A stretch of DNA of 64,000 nt from Brevibacterium aurantiacum (GCF_007558825.1 NZ_VLTK01000004.1:139460-203459); one strand, 5' to 3'. Positions 1 to 8,614 are shown, counted from the first letter of the stretch. Notes: generated from the letters alone by a model not told the origin. Numbers and translations: made by a program.

Positions 1-171
1 CAGTTCACCGTTCCAGATCAGGTAGGCGACGTCTTCGAAGTTGCGCTCGGCAGCGAGTTCCTGCACGGGATACCCGCGGTAGGTGAGCGAGTTCGTTTCC
101 TGGACTACCTTCGAAACTGCCGTGGTGTCGACGACGACGCCGGCGAGGCCCTTCTTGATTTCTTCGGTCAC
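1..171 (-). CDS. prpC: 2-methylcitrate synthase, N-terminal fragment (cut by window edge)
   Basis: The first 57 codons are present; the rest lies left of the window. The protein starts at GTG and the visible part reads through the citrate-synthase N-terminal motif with Leu-Thr-Tyr-Arg-Gly-Tyr and then a WNGEL-type segment, as in 2-methylcitrate synthases. The enzyme would condense propionyl-CoA with oxaloacetate in the methylcitrate cycle. The start is fixed by an AGGAGG box seven bases upstream and by the GTGA overlap with the prpB stop codon, so it is translationally coupled as the third gene of prpD-prpB-prpC. Distinction from an ordinary citrate synthase rests mainly on the neighbours, because only the N-terminus is visible. 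Confidence 0.85.
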   Translation of the reverse strand, partial: MTEEIKKGLAGVVVDTTAVSKVVQETNSLTYRGYPVQELAAERNFEDVAYLIWNGEL

Positions 172-1073
172 TGGTGACCCTCCTGTGAAAAGTTGAATAC
201 GGCTGCGTCAAAATCGTTGTACGCAGCGTAGTCGATCGTGTCGTAGAGGTCCGCACGGGTCTGCATTCCCTCGAGCAGATCCACCTGGGTGCCCTGATCT
301 CGAATGGTCTGCAGGCCCGATTTGATCGCACCCATGGCGAGACGCAGAGTTGTGACCGGGTAGATCACGACTTTGACTCCGACGTTCGCCAACTGCTCGG
401 TCGTGAACAGTTCGCTCTTTCCGAATTCTGTCATGTTCGCCAGAATCGGAACATCCACGCTGCTGGCGAATTTCTCGAACTCGCTCAGGTCGCGCATGGC
501 TTCGGGGAAGATCAGGTCCGCTCCGGCGTCGACGTAGGCCTTCGCGCGATCGATCGCCGCGTCAAGGCCTTCGCCTGCGCGGGAGTCGGTGCGGGCGCTG
601 ATGACGAAGTTCTCATCCCGCCGGCCCTTGACGGCGGCGGCGATGCGCTTGCTCATCTCAGCAGCGGTGACAACCTCTTTGCCGTCGAGGTGGCCGCAGC
701 GCTTCGGATTCACCTGATCTTCGAGGTGCATCCCCGAGATTCCGGCGTCTTCGAATTCCTGGATGGTGCGCGCCACGTTCATGGCTTCGCCCCAGCCGGT
801 GTCGGCGTCGATGAAGGTCGGCAGGTTCGTCACACGGGCGATGTTGCGCCCGTGATCGGCCACCTCGGTGAGGGAGGTGAGTCCGATATCGGGCAGACCC
901 ATGGCAGCGGAGAAAGCACCACCGGAGATGTAGACGCCCTCGAATCCGGTCTGCTCGATGATCTGAGCGTTGATCGGATTGATGGCGCCGGGGAACTGCA
1001 CGATCTGGTCACCGGCGAGGAGCTCACGGAACTTCGCGCGGCGCTCGGCCGGGGTTGCGGTTGCCCCCAACAT
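168..1073 (-). CDS. prpB: 2-methylisocitrate lyase
   Basis: This 301-residue protein belongs to the isocitrate lyase/PEP mutase superfamily and should split 2-methylisocitrate into pyruvate and succinate, the last step of propionate oxidation. Visible signatures are the metal-binding DADTGWG stretch (about residues 89-95) and the catalytic loop KRCGH (about 124-128) with its reactive cysteine. Length is normal for PrpB. The ATG shares one base with the prpD stop (TGATG), and the stop overlaps the prpC GTG, so the three genes form one tightly coupled operon. Confidence 0.95.
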   Translation of the reverse strand: MLGATATPAERRAKFRELLAGDQIVQFPGAINPINAQIIEQTGFEGVYISGGAFSAAMGLPDIGLTSLTEVADHGRNIARVTNLPTFIDADTGWGEAMNVARTIQEFEDAGISGMHLEDQVNPKRCGHLDGKEVVTAAEMSKRIAAAVKGRRDENFVISARTDSRAGEGLDAAIDRAKAYVDAGADLIFPEAMRDLSEFEKFASSVDVPILANMTEFGKSELFTTEQLANVGVKVVIYPVTTLRLAMGAIKSGLQTIRDQGTQVDLLEGMQTRADLYDTIDYAAYNDFDAAVFNFSQEGHQ

Positions 1074-2569
1074 CAGAAGATGCCCTTCGAGCCGGTGTGC
1101 TCGAGTCCGTCGACGGTGAAGCTGAGTTCGGCAACACCCTTCGCGTCAAGGTTCTCGAGGTTCTCGGCCAGGTCGATGAAGCGAGTCTGCTCGGCACCGG
1201 TGAGGATGCCCTCGGACAGAGTCTTGAACTTCTCGATGTAGTTCGCGCGGGCGAAGGGACGGGCACCGAATGGGTGTGCGTCGGCCACAGCGATCTCGTC
1301 GACCAGGGTCGATCCGTCCTCGAATTCGATCTCAACGCGGCCACCGAAGGCCTTCTCATTGGGATCGGTCGAGTGATAGCGGCGAGTCCATTCCTTGTCT
1401 TCGGTGGTCTCGATCTTGTGCCACAGCTTGACGGTCTCTGGCCGTCCGGCACGCTCGGGAGCGTAGGAGTGCTCGTGGTGCCAGCCCTGATCCTCCATGG
1501 CCACGGCGAAGATGTACATGATCGAGTGGTCGAGGGTCTCGCGGCTGGCCTTGGGATCCATCTTCTGCGGGTCGTTCGCGCCCGTGCCGATGACGTTGTG
1601 TGTGTGGTGCGAGGTGTGGATGACGATGCGCTTGATCTTCGTCAGATCCTCGATCTCGCCACCGAGCTTGCGGGCGAGGTCGATGAGCGCCTGGGCCTGG
1701 TACTCGGCCGAGTGCTCCTTGGTGTATGTGTCGAGGATCGCGCGCTTGGCCTCACCTGCACCCGGCAGGGGGATGGTGTAGCGAGCCTCGGGGCCTGAGA
1801 GGATCCAGGCGATGAAGCCGTCTTCACCTTCATAGATCGGGTTGGGTGCACCCTCGCCGCGCATGGCACGGTCGACGGACTCGACGGCCATCTTGCCGGC
1901 GAATGCAGGAGCGTGTGCCTTCCAGGAGGAGATCTCGCCCTTGCGGGACTGACGGGTCGCGGTGGTCACGTGCAGGGCCTGCTGGATCGCCTGGAAGGTG
2001 ATTTCGGTGTCGAGGCCGAGCATGGCGCCGATGCCGGCCGCTGCGGATGGGCCGAGGTGGGCCACGTGGTCGATCTTGTGCTCGTGCAGGCACATTCCCT
2101 TGACCAGGTCGACCTGGATCTCGTAGCCGGTGGCGATGCCGTTGATGAGGTCCTTGCCGCTGATGCCCTTGTGCTGGGCGACTGCAAGGACTGGTGGGAT
2201 GTTGTCGCCGGGGTGTGAGTATTCGGCTGCGAGGAAGGTGTCATGGAAGTCGAGTTCACGAACGGCGACTCCGTTGGCCCAGGCTGCCCATTCTGGGGAG
2301 AAGTGCTCGCCCAGGGGCAGACCGAAGACGGTGGCTCCGGGTGAGTACGGGTGGGTCTGTGCCTGTTCACGGGCGTGCAGCGGGGCCGAGCGGCGCACCG
2401 AGGCTGCGGCCACCGAGGCGTTGTCGATGACGCGGTTGATCACCATTTCGGTGACCTCTGAGTCCACCGGAGTCGGGTCTGAGGCGACCTCGGCGATCTT
2501 CCAGGCGAGTTGGTCTTCGCGAGCCAGGTTCTCTGAGCTCTTGTGCGTGCGGACTTCATGATCGATCAT
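1073..2569 (-). CDS. prpD: 2-methylcitrate dehydratase (MmgE/PrpD family)
   Basis: This 498-residue MmgE/PrpD-family protein is the first gene of the prpDBC operon and should dehydrate 2-methylcitrate to 2-methyl-cis-aconitate in the cytosol. Family features include the N-terminal segment with Asp-Phe-His-Asp-Thr-Phe and the central Gly-Tyr-Glu-Ile-Gln-Val helix. An open frame extends 18 codons further upstream, but the ATG at 2569 is preferred because a GAAGGGG box precedes it at proper distance and the protein then begins Met-Ile-Asp-His-Glu as in homologues. No prp regulator gene is adjacent inside the window; a palindrome upstream (2667-2684) may be its operator. Confidence 0.93.
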   Translation of the reverse strand: MIDHEVRTHKSSENLAREDQLAWKIAEVASDPTPVDSEVTEMVINRVIDNASVAAASVRRSAPLHAREQAQTHPYSPGATVFGLPLGEHFSPEWAAWANGVAVRELDFHDTFLAAEYSHPGDNIPPVLAVAQHKGISGKDLINGIATGYEIQVDLVKGMCLHEHKIDHVAHLGPSAAAGIGAMLGLDTEITFQAIQQALHVTTATRQSRKGEISSWKAHAPAFAGKMAVESVDRAMRGEGAPNPIYEGEDGFIAWILSGPEARYTIPLPGAGEAKRAILDTYTKEHSAEYQAQALIDLARKLGGEIEDLTKIKRIVIHTSHHTHNVIGTGANDPQKMDPKASRETLDHSIMYIFAVAMEDQGWHHEHSYAPERAGRPETVKLWHKIETTEDKEWTRRYHSTDPNEKAFGGRVEIEFEDGSTLVDEIAVADAHPFGARPFARANYIEKFKTLSEGILTGAEQTRFIDLAENLENLDAKGVAELSFTVDGLEHTGSKGIF

Positions 2570-2666
2570 GGTTAACCCCTTCAAACGTCCTTGACCGTTC
2601 AGGTCTTCCAGTGGCAGACACAACTGTAGGCTACGTCACGTCACTGTCACGGTCTGGTCAGAATTT

Positions 2667-2684
2667 TATCTCGACATCAAGATA
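2667..2684. promoter_or_regulatory. Inverted repeat upstream of prpD, candidate operator
   Basis: TATCTCGA and TCAAGATA form 8-bp arms (one mismatch) around a two-base centre, about 100 bp upstream of the prpD start. The shape resembles winged-helix MarR-type operators. No cognate regulator gene is next to it in the window, so the binding protein is unknown. Confidence 0.5.
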
Positions 2685-2748
2685 CTTTACCCGACCGCAC
2701 CGAGTTCCCACCACCCGGCCTCGCGATGCCGATCCGGCGCCGCTCGCT

Positions 2749-2827
2749 CGCGCAGCTGCGGCGAGGGAGAGCCGCGCAGTCGCGGTGGAGGAGAACTGCG
2801 CAGCTACGGTACGGGAGAGCCGCGCAG
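2749..2827. repeat. 24-bp direct tandem repeat, three full copies plus a partial
   Basis: Copies start at 2749, 2773 and 2797, with a partial copy at 2821; each begins YGCGCAG and ends with a GAGARC block. The period is exactly 24 bp, so any reading frame shows an 8-residue period. It sits in the 288-bp gap between prpD and the monooxygenase gene. There are no unique spacers, so it is not CRISPR-like. Function is unknown; it could be a slippage-prone minisatellite. Confidence 0.75.
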
Positions 2828-2857
2828 AAGTGAGGGCCCAGCCCGGAGAAGCGAGAC

Positions 2858-3160
2858 TCAGCCTCGCAGGGGTGAGCCTGCGATATCGAAGCGGTAGCCG
2901 CCGAATTCACCGGAGAGCAAGGGGCGGGCTTCTGCGATCGAGGCCTGGACTTCGGGCAGCTGCAGGGACTCTCGGTGTGCATCCTCGCCCTCCCAGAGTT
3001 CGATGACGAAGACGGTGTCGGGATGATCATCACTGACTCCGACTTCATAGCTCAGGCAGCCGATCCGCTTGAGGTAGTCGTTGCGACGAGTGAGGAGAGC
3101 AACCAGGACATCGCGCTGTCCGGGCAGTGTCCCGAGGGTGCCGACGTTCGCGAAGACCAT
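2858..3160 (-). CDS. Antibiotic biosynthesis monooxygenase (ABM)-domain protein
   Basis: This is a small protein of about 100 residues with the ferredoxin-like ABM fold: an N-terminal strand beginning VFANVGTLG, a helix carrying RRNDYLKRIGCLSYEVG, a strand VFVIELWEG and the helical HRESLQLPEV segment. Such proteins are small cofactor-free oxygenases or quinone-modifying enzymes; the substrate cannot be read from the sequence. The frame is open another 17 codons upstream, so a longer start at 3211 is possible; the chosen ATG matches the family start, but its ribosome-binding site is weak. It diverges from the NUDIX-like gene at 3221 and may share its promoter region. Confidence 0.75.
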   Translation of the reverse strand: MVFANVGTLGTLPGQRDVLVALLTRRNDYLKRIGCLSYEVGVSDDHPDTVFVIELWEGEDAHRESLQLPEVQASIAEARPLLSGEFGGYRFDIAGSPLRG

Positions 3161-3220
3161 GGCCTCAAGGATACCAGCGGACGTGAACTGCATCACGTGC
3201 CGATGTGCCACAATTGAGCC

Positions 3221-3760
3221 ATGACGCGCACCGCTCTGGACTTCGACGATAACTGGTTCGACGATGCCGAGTTCGCTCAGCTGCGACGGCGACTGCCCAT
3301 CCCCTATGTCAATGCGATTCCTGTGCGGGTGGGCGAATCGGGAGACGTCGAGCGGATCGGCCTCCTGCTGCGCAGCCTAGACGATGGAACTCTGGGGCGA
3401 GAGGTCGTCGGCGGGCGGATCCGCTTCCACGAGAGTATCCGCTCAGCGCTGATGCGCCATGCAGAGAATGACCTCGGAACGATGGCACTGCCGGTCATTC
3501 CGCCTGCGATCGCACCGTTCCACATCGCCGAGTACTTTCCCACCGAAGGCTCATCCCTGCTCCACGACCCCCGCCAGCATGCGATCTCAATGTGCTTCAT
3601 CCTCGAAGTCCGAGGCGAATGCACTCCTCGTGCGGATGCACTGAGCCTCGATTGGCTGACACCGGAGGAAACGCTGCGCTCGGACATCGTCGGCGAGATG
3701 TGCCACGGTCAGGAACACATCCTCCGCTACGCACTGGCCCATATGGGCTTCGCAATCTGA
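3221..3760 (+). CDS. NUDIX-hydrolase-like protein, DUF4916 type
   Basis: This 179-residue cytosolic protein resembles the actinobacterial DUF4916 family, a NUDIX-fold group. It begins with an acidic DFDDNWFDD segment, has a strand VRFIGLLLRS-like core (IGLLLRSLDDGTLGREVVGGRI), an IPPAIAPFHIAEYFP stretch and a C-terminal LDWLTPEE motif often seen after NUDIX cores. A canonical NUDIX box with its REUXEE glutamates is not evident, so catalytic activity is uncertain. It stands alone on the plus strand, ending just before a palindrome at 3766. Substrate unknown. Confidence 0.65.
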   Translation: MTRTALDFDDNWFDDAEFAQLRRRLPIPYVNAIPVRVGESGDVERIGLLLRSLDDGTLGREVVGGRIRFHESIRSALMRHAENDLGTMALPVIPPAIAPFHIAEYFPTEGSSLLHDPRQHAISMCFILEVRGECTPRADALSLDWLTPEETLRSDIVGEMCHGQEHILRYALAHMGFAI

Positions 3761-3765
3761 CAATT

Positions 3766-3784
3766 TTTCTACATTACGTAGAAA
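3766..3784. promoter_or_regulatory. Perfect 7-bp-arm palindrome upstream of the universal stress gene
   Basis: TTTCTAC and GTAGAAA are perfect inverted arms around a five-base spacer, 91 bp ahead of the universal stress protein start and six bases after the preceding stop codon. The layout is like BlaI/MecI-type operators (CTAC-N5-GTAG). It could instead be a weak hairpin; no such regulator gene is adjacent. Confidence 0.45.
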
Positions 3785-3874
3785 TCCCTGGGTAGACTGA
3801 GTCCACGAGGACGGTTCTGATGACGGGGCCATCGTCTTCGTCCGGGTACAGTCGGCCCCCACGGGAGGTCTGCC

Positions 3875-4783
3875 ATGACTGCCGAGAACCGCACCGCTGA
3901 CCAGACATCGACGAACCTCGGAATCCTCGTCGGTTACGACGGCTCCGAACTCGCCGCGCGCGCCCTCGAGTACGGGGCAACCGAGGCCACTCGCCGCAGC
4001 GCCGCTCTCACCGTCGTCGCCGCTTATACCGTTCCTGCGATGATCTATCCGAATATCGCATCAATGCCGGAGGAGAACGAGGAGCAGGTCTCACTCCGAG
4101 CGGTCGAGAAACTCCTCGGTGAAGCGGCCGGACTCCTGCGAGACCATGTAGGCAGGGTCTCCTACCGCGCCGATCGGGGAGACGCGGCCGGGGTGCTGAA
4201 GGATCTGAGCGCACACGCACGGACAGTGGTCGTGGGAGCGAGAGGCCGCGGCGGATTCATGGGCCGAATTCTCGGCTCGGTTTCCACAGCACTGCCTGCC
4301 CACTCCCACTGCCCGACGATCGTGGTCCCGGGCCACCGATCGGAGGCGGACGATGCACCGGTGGTCGTCGCCGTCGACGGCTCGGATGCCGGACGTCTGG
4401 CGATGTTCACCGCCGCCGAGGTGGCCAGCTCGCGAAATGCCGCACTCAACATCATCTGCGTCCTCCCAGCCGGCGAGGAATGGCTCTACTGGTACCCCGA
4501 GCTGGAGCTGAGCGCCGAGGTCTCCGATCGGAGGAAGAAGCAGCTCGAGGAAGCGCTCGAGGCCGAGGTCGCGGCAGTGGCTCAGCAGTTTCCCGACCTG
4601 CAGGTCGAAGCCGAGGTGCCCATCGGAGACCCGACCGAGATTCTCGTCGAAGCCGCAGCGACCGCACAGTTGACCGTCCTCGGTTCCCGCGGACGCGGAG
4701 CAGTCCGAAGTGCACTTCTGGGCTCAGTTTCACGTGGAGTCCTCCACCGCGCGGACGGTCCGATCATGGTCGTCCCGAGCTGA
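3875..4783 (+). CDS. Universal stress protein with two UspA domains
   Basis: This 302-residue cytosolic protein has two tandem Usp domains (about residues 14-150 and 160-302). Each starts with a VGYDGSELA- or VAVDGSDAG-type strand and ends with the ATP-binding signature: GARGRGGFMG...GSVS in the first and GSRGRGAVRS...GSVS in the second. Double-domain Usp proteins of actinobacteria bind ATP and act in stationary-phase, hypoxia or redox adaptation. It is monocistronic, with a palindrome about 90 bp upstream, and ends 10 bases from the converging metallophosphatase gene. Confidence 0.92.
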   Translation: MTAENRTADQTSTNLGILVGYDGSELAARALEYGATEATRRSAALTVVAAYTVPAMIYPNIASMPEENEEQVSLRAVEKLLGEAAGLLRDHVGRVSYRADRGDAAGVLKDLSAHARTVVVGARGRGGFMGRILGSVSTALPAHSHCPTIVVPGHRSEADDAPVVVAVDGSDAGRLAMFTAAEVASSRNAALNIICVLPAGEEWLYWYPELELSAEVSDRRKKQLEEALEAEVAAVAQQFPDLQVEAEVPIGDPTEILVEAAATAQLTVLGSRGRGAVRSALLGSVSRGVLHRADGPIMVVPS

Positions 4784-4793
4784 GCTGGCGGCG

Positions 4794-6203
4794 TCAGCGC
4801 AGATCGCCGGCGTCCGTCTCTGGAACGTCATTTCCGGCGCGAGTGATCTCAACATCGTCGATCTTCTCGGACGCTGTCTGCGCTTCAGGCTGCTGTGCGC
4901 CGCCTGCTGGGACCTCATAGGTCGTTGCCTGCAGCGCTCCGTCACTCACCCGCACTCGGGTGAAGGCTGGGGTGTCGTTGTGGACGCTCTTGGCCTCCCA
5001 CTCCAACCCCGGAACGTAGTCGTAGAACTTCGAACCCGAGGATGAAGTCAGCGTCAGGTACATCGTCTGCCCTTCCTCCTTCTCCTGCTCGAAGCCGGCA
5101 TCGGAGCCTTCGACCTTCTTACCCTCGGAGTCCATGAGGAACGTCCGGTTGTAGATGTGGTCGTGACCAGACACCACGAGGTCGATGTCGTTGCGCGCAG
5201 CTACCGGTGGAATCGCATCACGCAGCTTCTTCACATCAGGGTCGCTGTTATGCGTCGCGGTCGAATAGATCGAGTGGTGGAAACCGAGGACCTTCCACCG
5301 GGCGTCGTCGCCGTGCTCCTTGACGACTTCGTCGATGAATTCGGCATGCTCGTCGCTGTCGCGACTGTTCGAATTGATGTTGATGAACAGAACCCCGGAA
5401 TCGATGAACCAGTAGTCCCCGCCGGAGGTGATGGCTCCACCTTCGCCGTGGTCCTGGCTGACATTGGGTCGGTTGAAGTGCTGCTCATAGGATTTCGAAG
5501 CGACATCATGGTTGCCGATCGTCGTCGCCTGCGGAACGGTTGTCGTCGCCTCGGGTGCCAAGTACTCCTCGTACTGGCCCTGATCATGGGCGGAGTTCAC
5601 CTGATCGCCCAGAGAGTAGATCAGCTGCGGTCCCTGTGCAGTCGCCAGCGCCGAAGTGAGCGTCCTGTTCCAGCCGGTCGCATCGTCAGGGTTGCCGCCA
5701 CCGGCACCGATCTGCGGATCGCCGAAGACAAGGAATTCGCTGTCCCCGCCTGCTGTCCGTGTAGCGAACCGCGCCACTGATGAGAAGCCGTCTTCCTCAC
5801 TTCCGACCTGGTAGACGTATTCGGTGTCCGGCTCCAGCCCGGTCATGCTCGCATGATTGTAGTGGCGCTTGAGATCAGTTGAGAGCCCGGACTTCGTGGT
5901 CGCGGCGCGCTTCGCGTCGGTGGGAAGGTCCCGACCCTCAAGTTCGGAAGCCTTGGCCCAGCGGACCTCTCCCCCGCCGGAGCTCTCACTCATCCACGAC
6001 AGGTTGCGCGTTCGCTCGTCGGCTCCGATGTGGAGGACGGGATCGGTGATCGCTGATGTCCGTTCCTGGCTCTTCGCAGTGGGGTCACTGCCGAGCGTCT
6101 CGTTCTGGGCATGTGCCGGAATCGGGGCCGACACGAGCGCCGCCAGCAGCGCCAGCGCGGACAGGAAACTCAGTGGCCTGATCAGATGATGTTGTGCTTT
6201 CAC
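4794..6203 (-). CDS. Secreted metallophosphoesterase with purple-acid-phosphatase-like layout
   Basis: This protein of about 469 residues has a signal peptide (hydrophobic FLSALALLAALVSAPIPAHA, ending at an AHA-like site), a fibronectin-type N-terminal domain (about 60-150) and a calcineurin-like core with GDPQIG, LGDQVN, GNHD and GHDH metal-binding motifs in order. It should hydrolyse phosphate esters outside the cell. An upstream ATG at 6245 is possible, but the GTG at 6203 is preferred: TAGGA lies at suitable distance and the signal peptide then has the normal basic start VKAQHH. It is divergent from the riboswitch-controlled ykoEDC operon. Confidence 0.88.
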   Translation of the reverse strand: MKAQHHLIRPLSFLSALALLAALVSAPIPAHAQNETLGSDPTAKSQERTSAITDPVLHIGADERTRNLSWMSESSGGGEVRWAKASELEGRDLPTDAKRAATTKSGLSTDLKRHYNHASMTGLEPDTEYVYQVGSEEDGFSSVARFATRTAGGDSEFLVFGDPQIGAGGGNPDDATGWNRTLTSALATAQGPQLIYSLGDQVNSAHDQGQYEEYLAPEATTTVPQATTIGNHDVASKSYEQHFNRPNVSQDHGEGGAITSGGDYWFIDSGVLFININSNSRDSDEHAEFIDEVVKEHGDDARWKVLGFHHSIYSTATHNSDPDVKKLRDAIPPVAARNDIDLVVSGHDHIYNRTFLMDSEGKKVEGSDAGFEQEKEEGQTMYLTLTSSSGSKFYDYVPGLEWEAKSVHNDTPAFTRVRVSDGALQATTYEVPAGGAQQPEAQTASEKIDDVEITRAGNDVPETDAGDLR

Positions 6204-6320
6204 CCGATCATTCCTACCCGTCGGTAATGAAGGTTCCACCCCCAACGGGCGGCTGCCGAGTCAACGGCAGGTGAAATTTCGCCACGGGCCGTTGCCGTGA
6301 ACTGTTGTACAGTTGGCCCT

Positions 6321-6414
6321 ACACGACAGGGGAGCGCCGACAGGGGCGCTGAGAGTGCAGATGAAGCTGCAGACCCTCGAACCTGATGCGGCTAGCACCG
6401 CCGAAGGAAGTCGA
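6321..6414 (+). ncRNA. TPP riboswitch (THI element)
   Basis: The leader carries the conserved thiamine-pyrophosphate aptamer parts in order: the GGGGAGCGCC/GGCGCTGAGAG P2-P3 segment, the ACCCTCGAACCTGATG junction, then GCTAGCACCGCCGAAGGAAG. It lies about 36 bp upstream of ykoE, a thiamine or HMP transporter gene, which agrees with the family role. TPP binding should reduce transporter synthesis. Confidence 0.95.
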
Positions 6415-6426
6415 GACTCTTCTACC

Positions 6427-6445
6427 CCTCCTTGATATGAGGAGG
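6427..6445 (+). promoter_or_regulatory. RBS-sequestering hairpin, riboswitch expression platform
   Basis: CCTCCT (6427-6432) is perfectly complementary to the ribosome-binding site AGGAGG (6440-6445), which stands four bases before the ykoE ATG. The loop is seven bases. No U-tract follows, so the riboswitch most likely acts by masking the ribosome-binding site rather than by ending transcription. Confidence 0.75.
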
Positions 6446-6449
6446 CACA

Positions 6450-7079
6450 ATGCCAGAAACAGCCGCGCCTGAATCCACTTCGAAGACCGCGCGAAAGCAT
6501 TCCCACGTACCGGCGACGAAGCAGTGGCGGGTCGTTGACTATGTCGTCACTGCAGTGCTCGGGATCAGCGTCGGGCTCATCTTCTGGGTCCTGGCCCTGA
6601 GCTGGAAGGTCCTCGAACTCGGGTTCCAGGCCTTCCCTCCCTCGATCGGCCTCATCGCCGGGCTCTGGGTCCTCGCCGGGCCCTTGGCCGGTGCCATCAT
6701 CCGCAAACCGGGTGCCGCCCTGCTGTGCGAAATGATCGCCGCCATCGTCGAGGCAGTGCTGGGCTCCCACTTCGGCGCAACCGTCCTGCTGTCCGGACTG
6801 GTCCAGGGCCTCGGCGCCGAACTCATCTTCGCAGCCTTCGGCTATCGCAGGTTCACCCTGTGGGTCACGAGCCTGGCCGGCCTCCTGGCCGCCGCGTTCA
6901 TGTCCGTGAGCGAGAACATCATGTACAACGCCGAATGGCAGTTCGGCTTCCAAGCTGCATACACGGTGTGCGCCATCGTCTCCGGCGTCGTCATCTCCGG
7001 CATCGGCGCCTGGTTCGCCTACCGCGCGATCGCGAAGACCGGGGCGCTGAGTTCCTTCGCCTCCGGTCGCCTGCGCTGA
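6450..7079 (+). CDS. ykoE: ECF transporter S component, YkoE family (thiamine/HMP uptake)
   Basis: This 209-residue integral membrane protein has a hydrophilic N-terminus of about 30 residues and five to six membrane segments. Motifs such as GLWVLAGPLAG, IRKPGAAL and SVSENIMYNAEW are typical of YkoE, the substrate-binding subunit of the YkoEDC ECF importer, thought to bring in thiamine or its pyrimidine precursor. It is the first gene after a TPP riboswitch and its RBS is in a switch hairpin. The stop shares a base with the ykoD ATG (TGATG). Confidence 0.95.
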   Translation: MPETAAPESTSKTARKHSHVPATKQWRVVDYVVTAVLGISVGLIFWVLALSWKVLELGFQAFPPSIGLIAGLWVLAGPLAGAIIRKPGAALLCEMIAAIVEAVLGSHFGATVLLSGLVQGLGAELIFAAFGYRRFTLWVTSLAGLLAAAFMSVSENIMYNAEWQFGFQAAYTVCAIVSGVVISGIGAWFAYRAIAKTGALSSFASGRLR

Positions 7080-8614
7080 TGGCCCTGCCGATCGACGCCC
7101 ACAGCTTCTCGTGGCGCCACGCTGATCGTGAGCAACCTGCATTCGTCCCCCTCGACCTGCACATCGACGCAGGTGAGAAGGTGCTTCTGCTGGGCCCGTC
7201 CGGGGCTGGCAAGACCACCCTGCTGCATGCGATCGCCGGGGTCCTGCCCGCCGAATCCGGCGACGCCGCAGGCGAGCTGCTCGTCGGTGATCGACCACCC
7301 GATCCTCGCCGAGGTGAGACCGGGCTCGTCCTGCAAGATCCCGATTCGCAGGTGATCTTCTCCCGCGTCGGCGACGATGTCGCCTTCGGAATGGAGAACC
7401 TGGGACTGCCTGCGGAGATCATCGATTCCCGCATCTCCACCTCGCTGCGAACGATGGGCCTCGATCTGCCTCATGACCATCCCACCGCAGCGCTGTCCGG
7501 GGGTCAGAAGCAGCGGCTGGCGCTGGCGGGAGTCCATGCGATGGCACCACAGGTGATCATCCTCGACGAGCCGACTGCGAATATAGATCCGGATTCGGCC
7601 GCGTCCGTTCGGGATGCCGTCCTCGATACGCAGGCGGCCACCTCGGCGACGATGGTCATCGTCGAACACCGGGTCGAACTGTGGCTCGATCACGTGGACA
7701 CAGTGATCGTCCTCGGACCAGATGGGCTGCTCGCTCAGGGCATACCGAGTTCGGTCTTCGGTGACCCCGAACTCGCCGAGGTGCTTCTCGAGTGTGGAAT
7801 CTGGGTGCCGGGAACGACAGAATCCTTGGCCGGAGACGATCGGAATCCGGTGGAGTCTGTATCAGGCACTGCTGCGGTGTCTACCGGAGAGCTCGTCCTC
7901 AGGACCGAGCAGCTCAGCGTTGCACGACCGAGGGTGAAGGCCCCGGCCGCGACCGGTCTCGATCTGTCCATTCGGGCTGGTGAGGCCGTCGGCATCGTCG
8001 GCGCCAACGGGGCCGGCAAGTCGACGCTGGCACTGACCTTGGCCGGCCTCATTCCCGAGTTCGCTGGAGAAGTCAGCGCGCTGGGCTCTCTGCGGGCTGG
8101 GGCCAAACATGCCCGGCCCTTCCGCTGGCCCTCAGCTTTTCTGGCTCCTCGTATCGGGCTGGTGTTCCAGGAGCCTGAGCATCAGTTCCTGCGCTCGAGC
8201 GTCGCAGAAGAGCTGGCGCTGGGTCCGCGTCTGGCTGGATGGTCAGAGGATCAGGTCGAGGAGCGTGTCGCCGAGCTGCTGCAGGCGCTTGGCCTTGAGA
8301 CCCTCGATGAGGCGCATCCGCAGGGGCTTTCAGGAGGCGAGAAGCGGCGACTGTCGGTGGCGGCCATGATGGCTCCCCGGCCGCAGGTCCTCATCGTCGA
8401 CGAGCCGACCTTCGGTCAGGACGCCCTGACCTGGGCAGGATTGGTCGAGCAGTTCCTCGATGTCCTCGCACGCGGATCAACGGTAGTCGCCATCAGCCAC
8501 GATCATGCCTTCCTCGAAGCGATCGGAGCCAGACGCGTCGTCCTCGGCGGTGCCAAGCAGCCCAGAGTGGAGAAGACCGGAGCTGGAGACACCCGTGAGA
8601 GGCGAGAGAATTGA
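7079..8614 (+). CDS. ykoD: ECF transporter ATPase with two ABC domains (YkoD)
   Basis: This 511-residue protein fuses two ABC ATPase domains. The first has Walker A GPSGAGKTT and signature LSGGQKQR, the second GANGAGKST and LSGGEKRR, each followed by a LDEPT or VDEPT Walker B. It powers the YkoE/YkoC transporter from the cytoplasmic side. The frame is open far upstream over ykoE, but the ATG at 7079, overlapping the ykoE stop, is the logical start. It ends in a TTGA overlap with ykoC, so the three proteins are made in coupled fashion. Confidence 0.94.
   Translation: MALPIDAHSFSWRHADREQPAFVPLDLHIDAGEKVLLLGPSGAGKTTLLHAIAGVLPAESGDAAGELLVGDRPPDPRRGETGLVLQDPDSQVIFSRVGDDVAFGMENLGLPAEIIDSRISTSLRTMGLDLPHDHPTAALSGGQKQRLALAGVHAMAPQVIILDEPTANIDPDSAASVRDAVLDTQAATSATMVIVEHRVELWLDHVDTVIVLGPDGLLAQGIPSSVFGDPELAEVLLECGIWVPGTTESLAGDDRNPVESVSGTAAVSTGELVLRTEQLSVARPRVKAPAATGLDLSIRAGEAVGIVGANGAGKSTLALTLAGLIPEFAGEVSALGSLRAGAKHARPFRWPSAFLAPRIGLVFQEPEHQFLRSSVAEELALGPRLAGWSEDQVEERVAELLQALGLETLDEAHPQGLSGGEKRRLSVAAMMAPRPQVLIVDEPTFGQDALTWAGLVEQFLDVLARGSTVVAISHDHAFLEAIGARRVVLGGAKQPRVEKTGAGDTRERREN

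Noticed and set aside
1055-1798. Long open frame opposite prpD
   Set aside because: It lies fully antisense to the well-supported prpD gene; its translation has no motif. High GC generates such frames.
2749-2827. CRISPR array
   Set aside because: The units follow each other directly without spacers, and no cas gene is present.
2677-3048. Open frame through the 24-bp repeat with a periodic Cys-Ala-Ala pattern
   Set aside because: The periodicity follows from the DNA repeat; the frame overlaps the monooxygenase gene and has no RBS.
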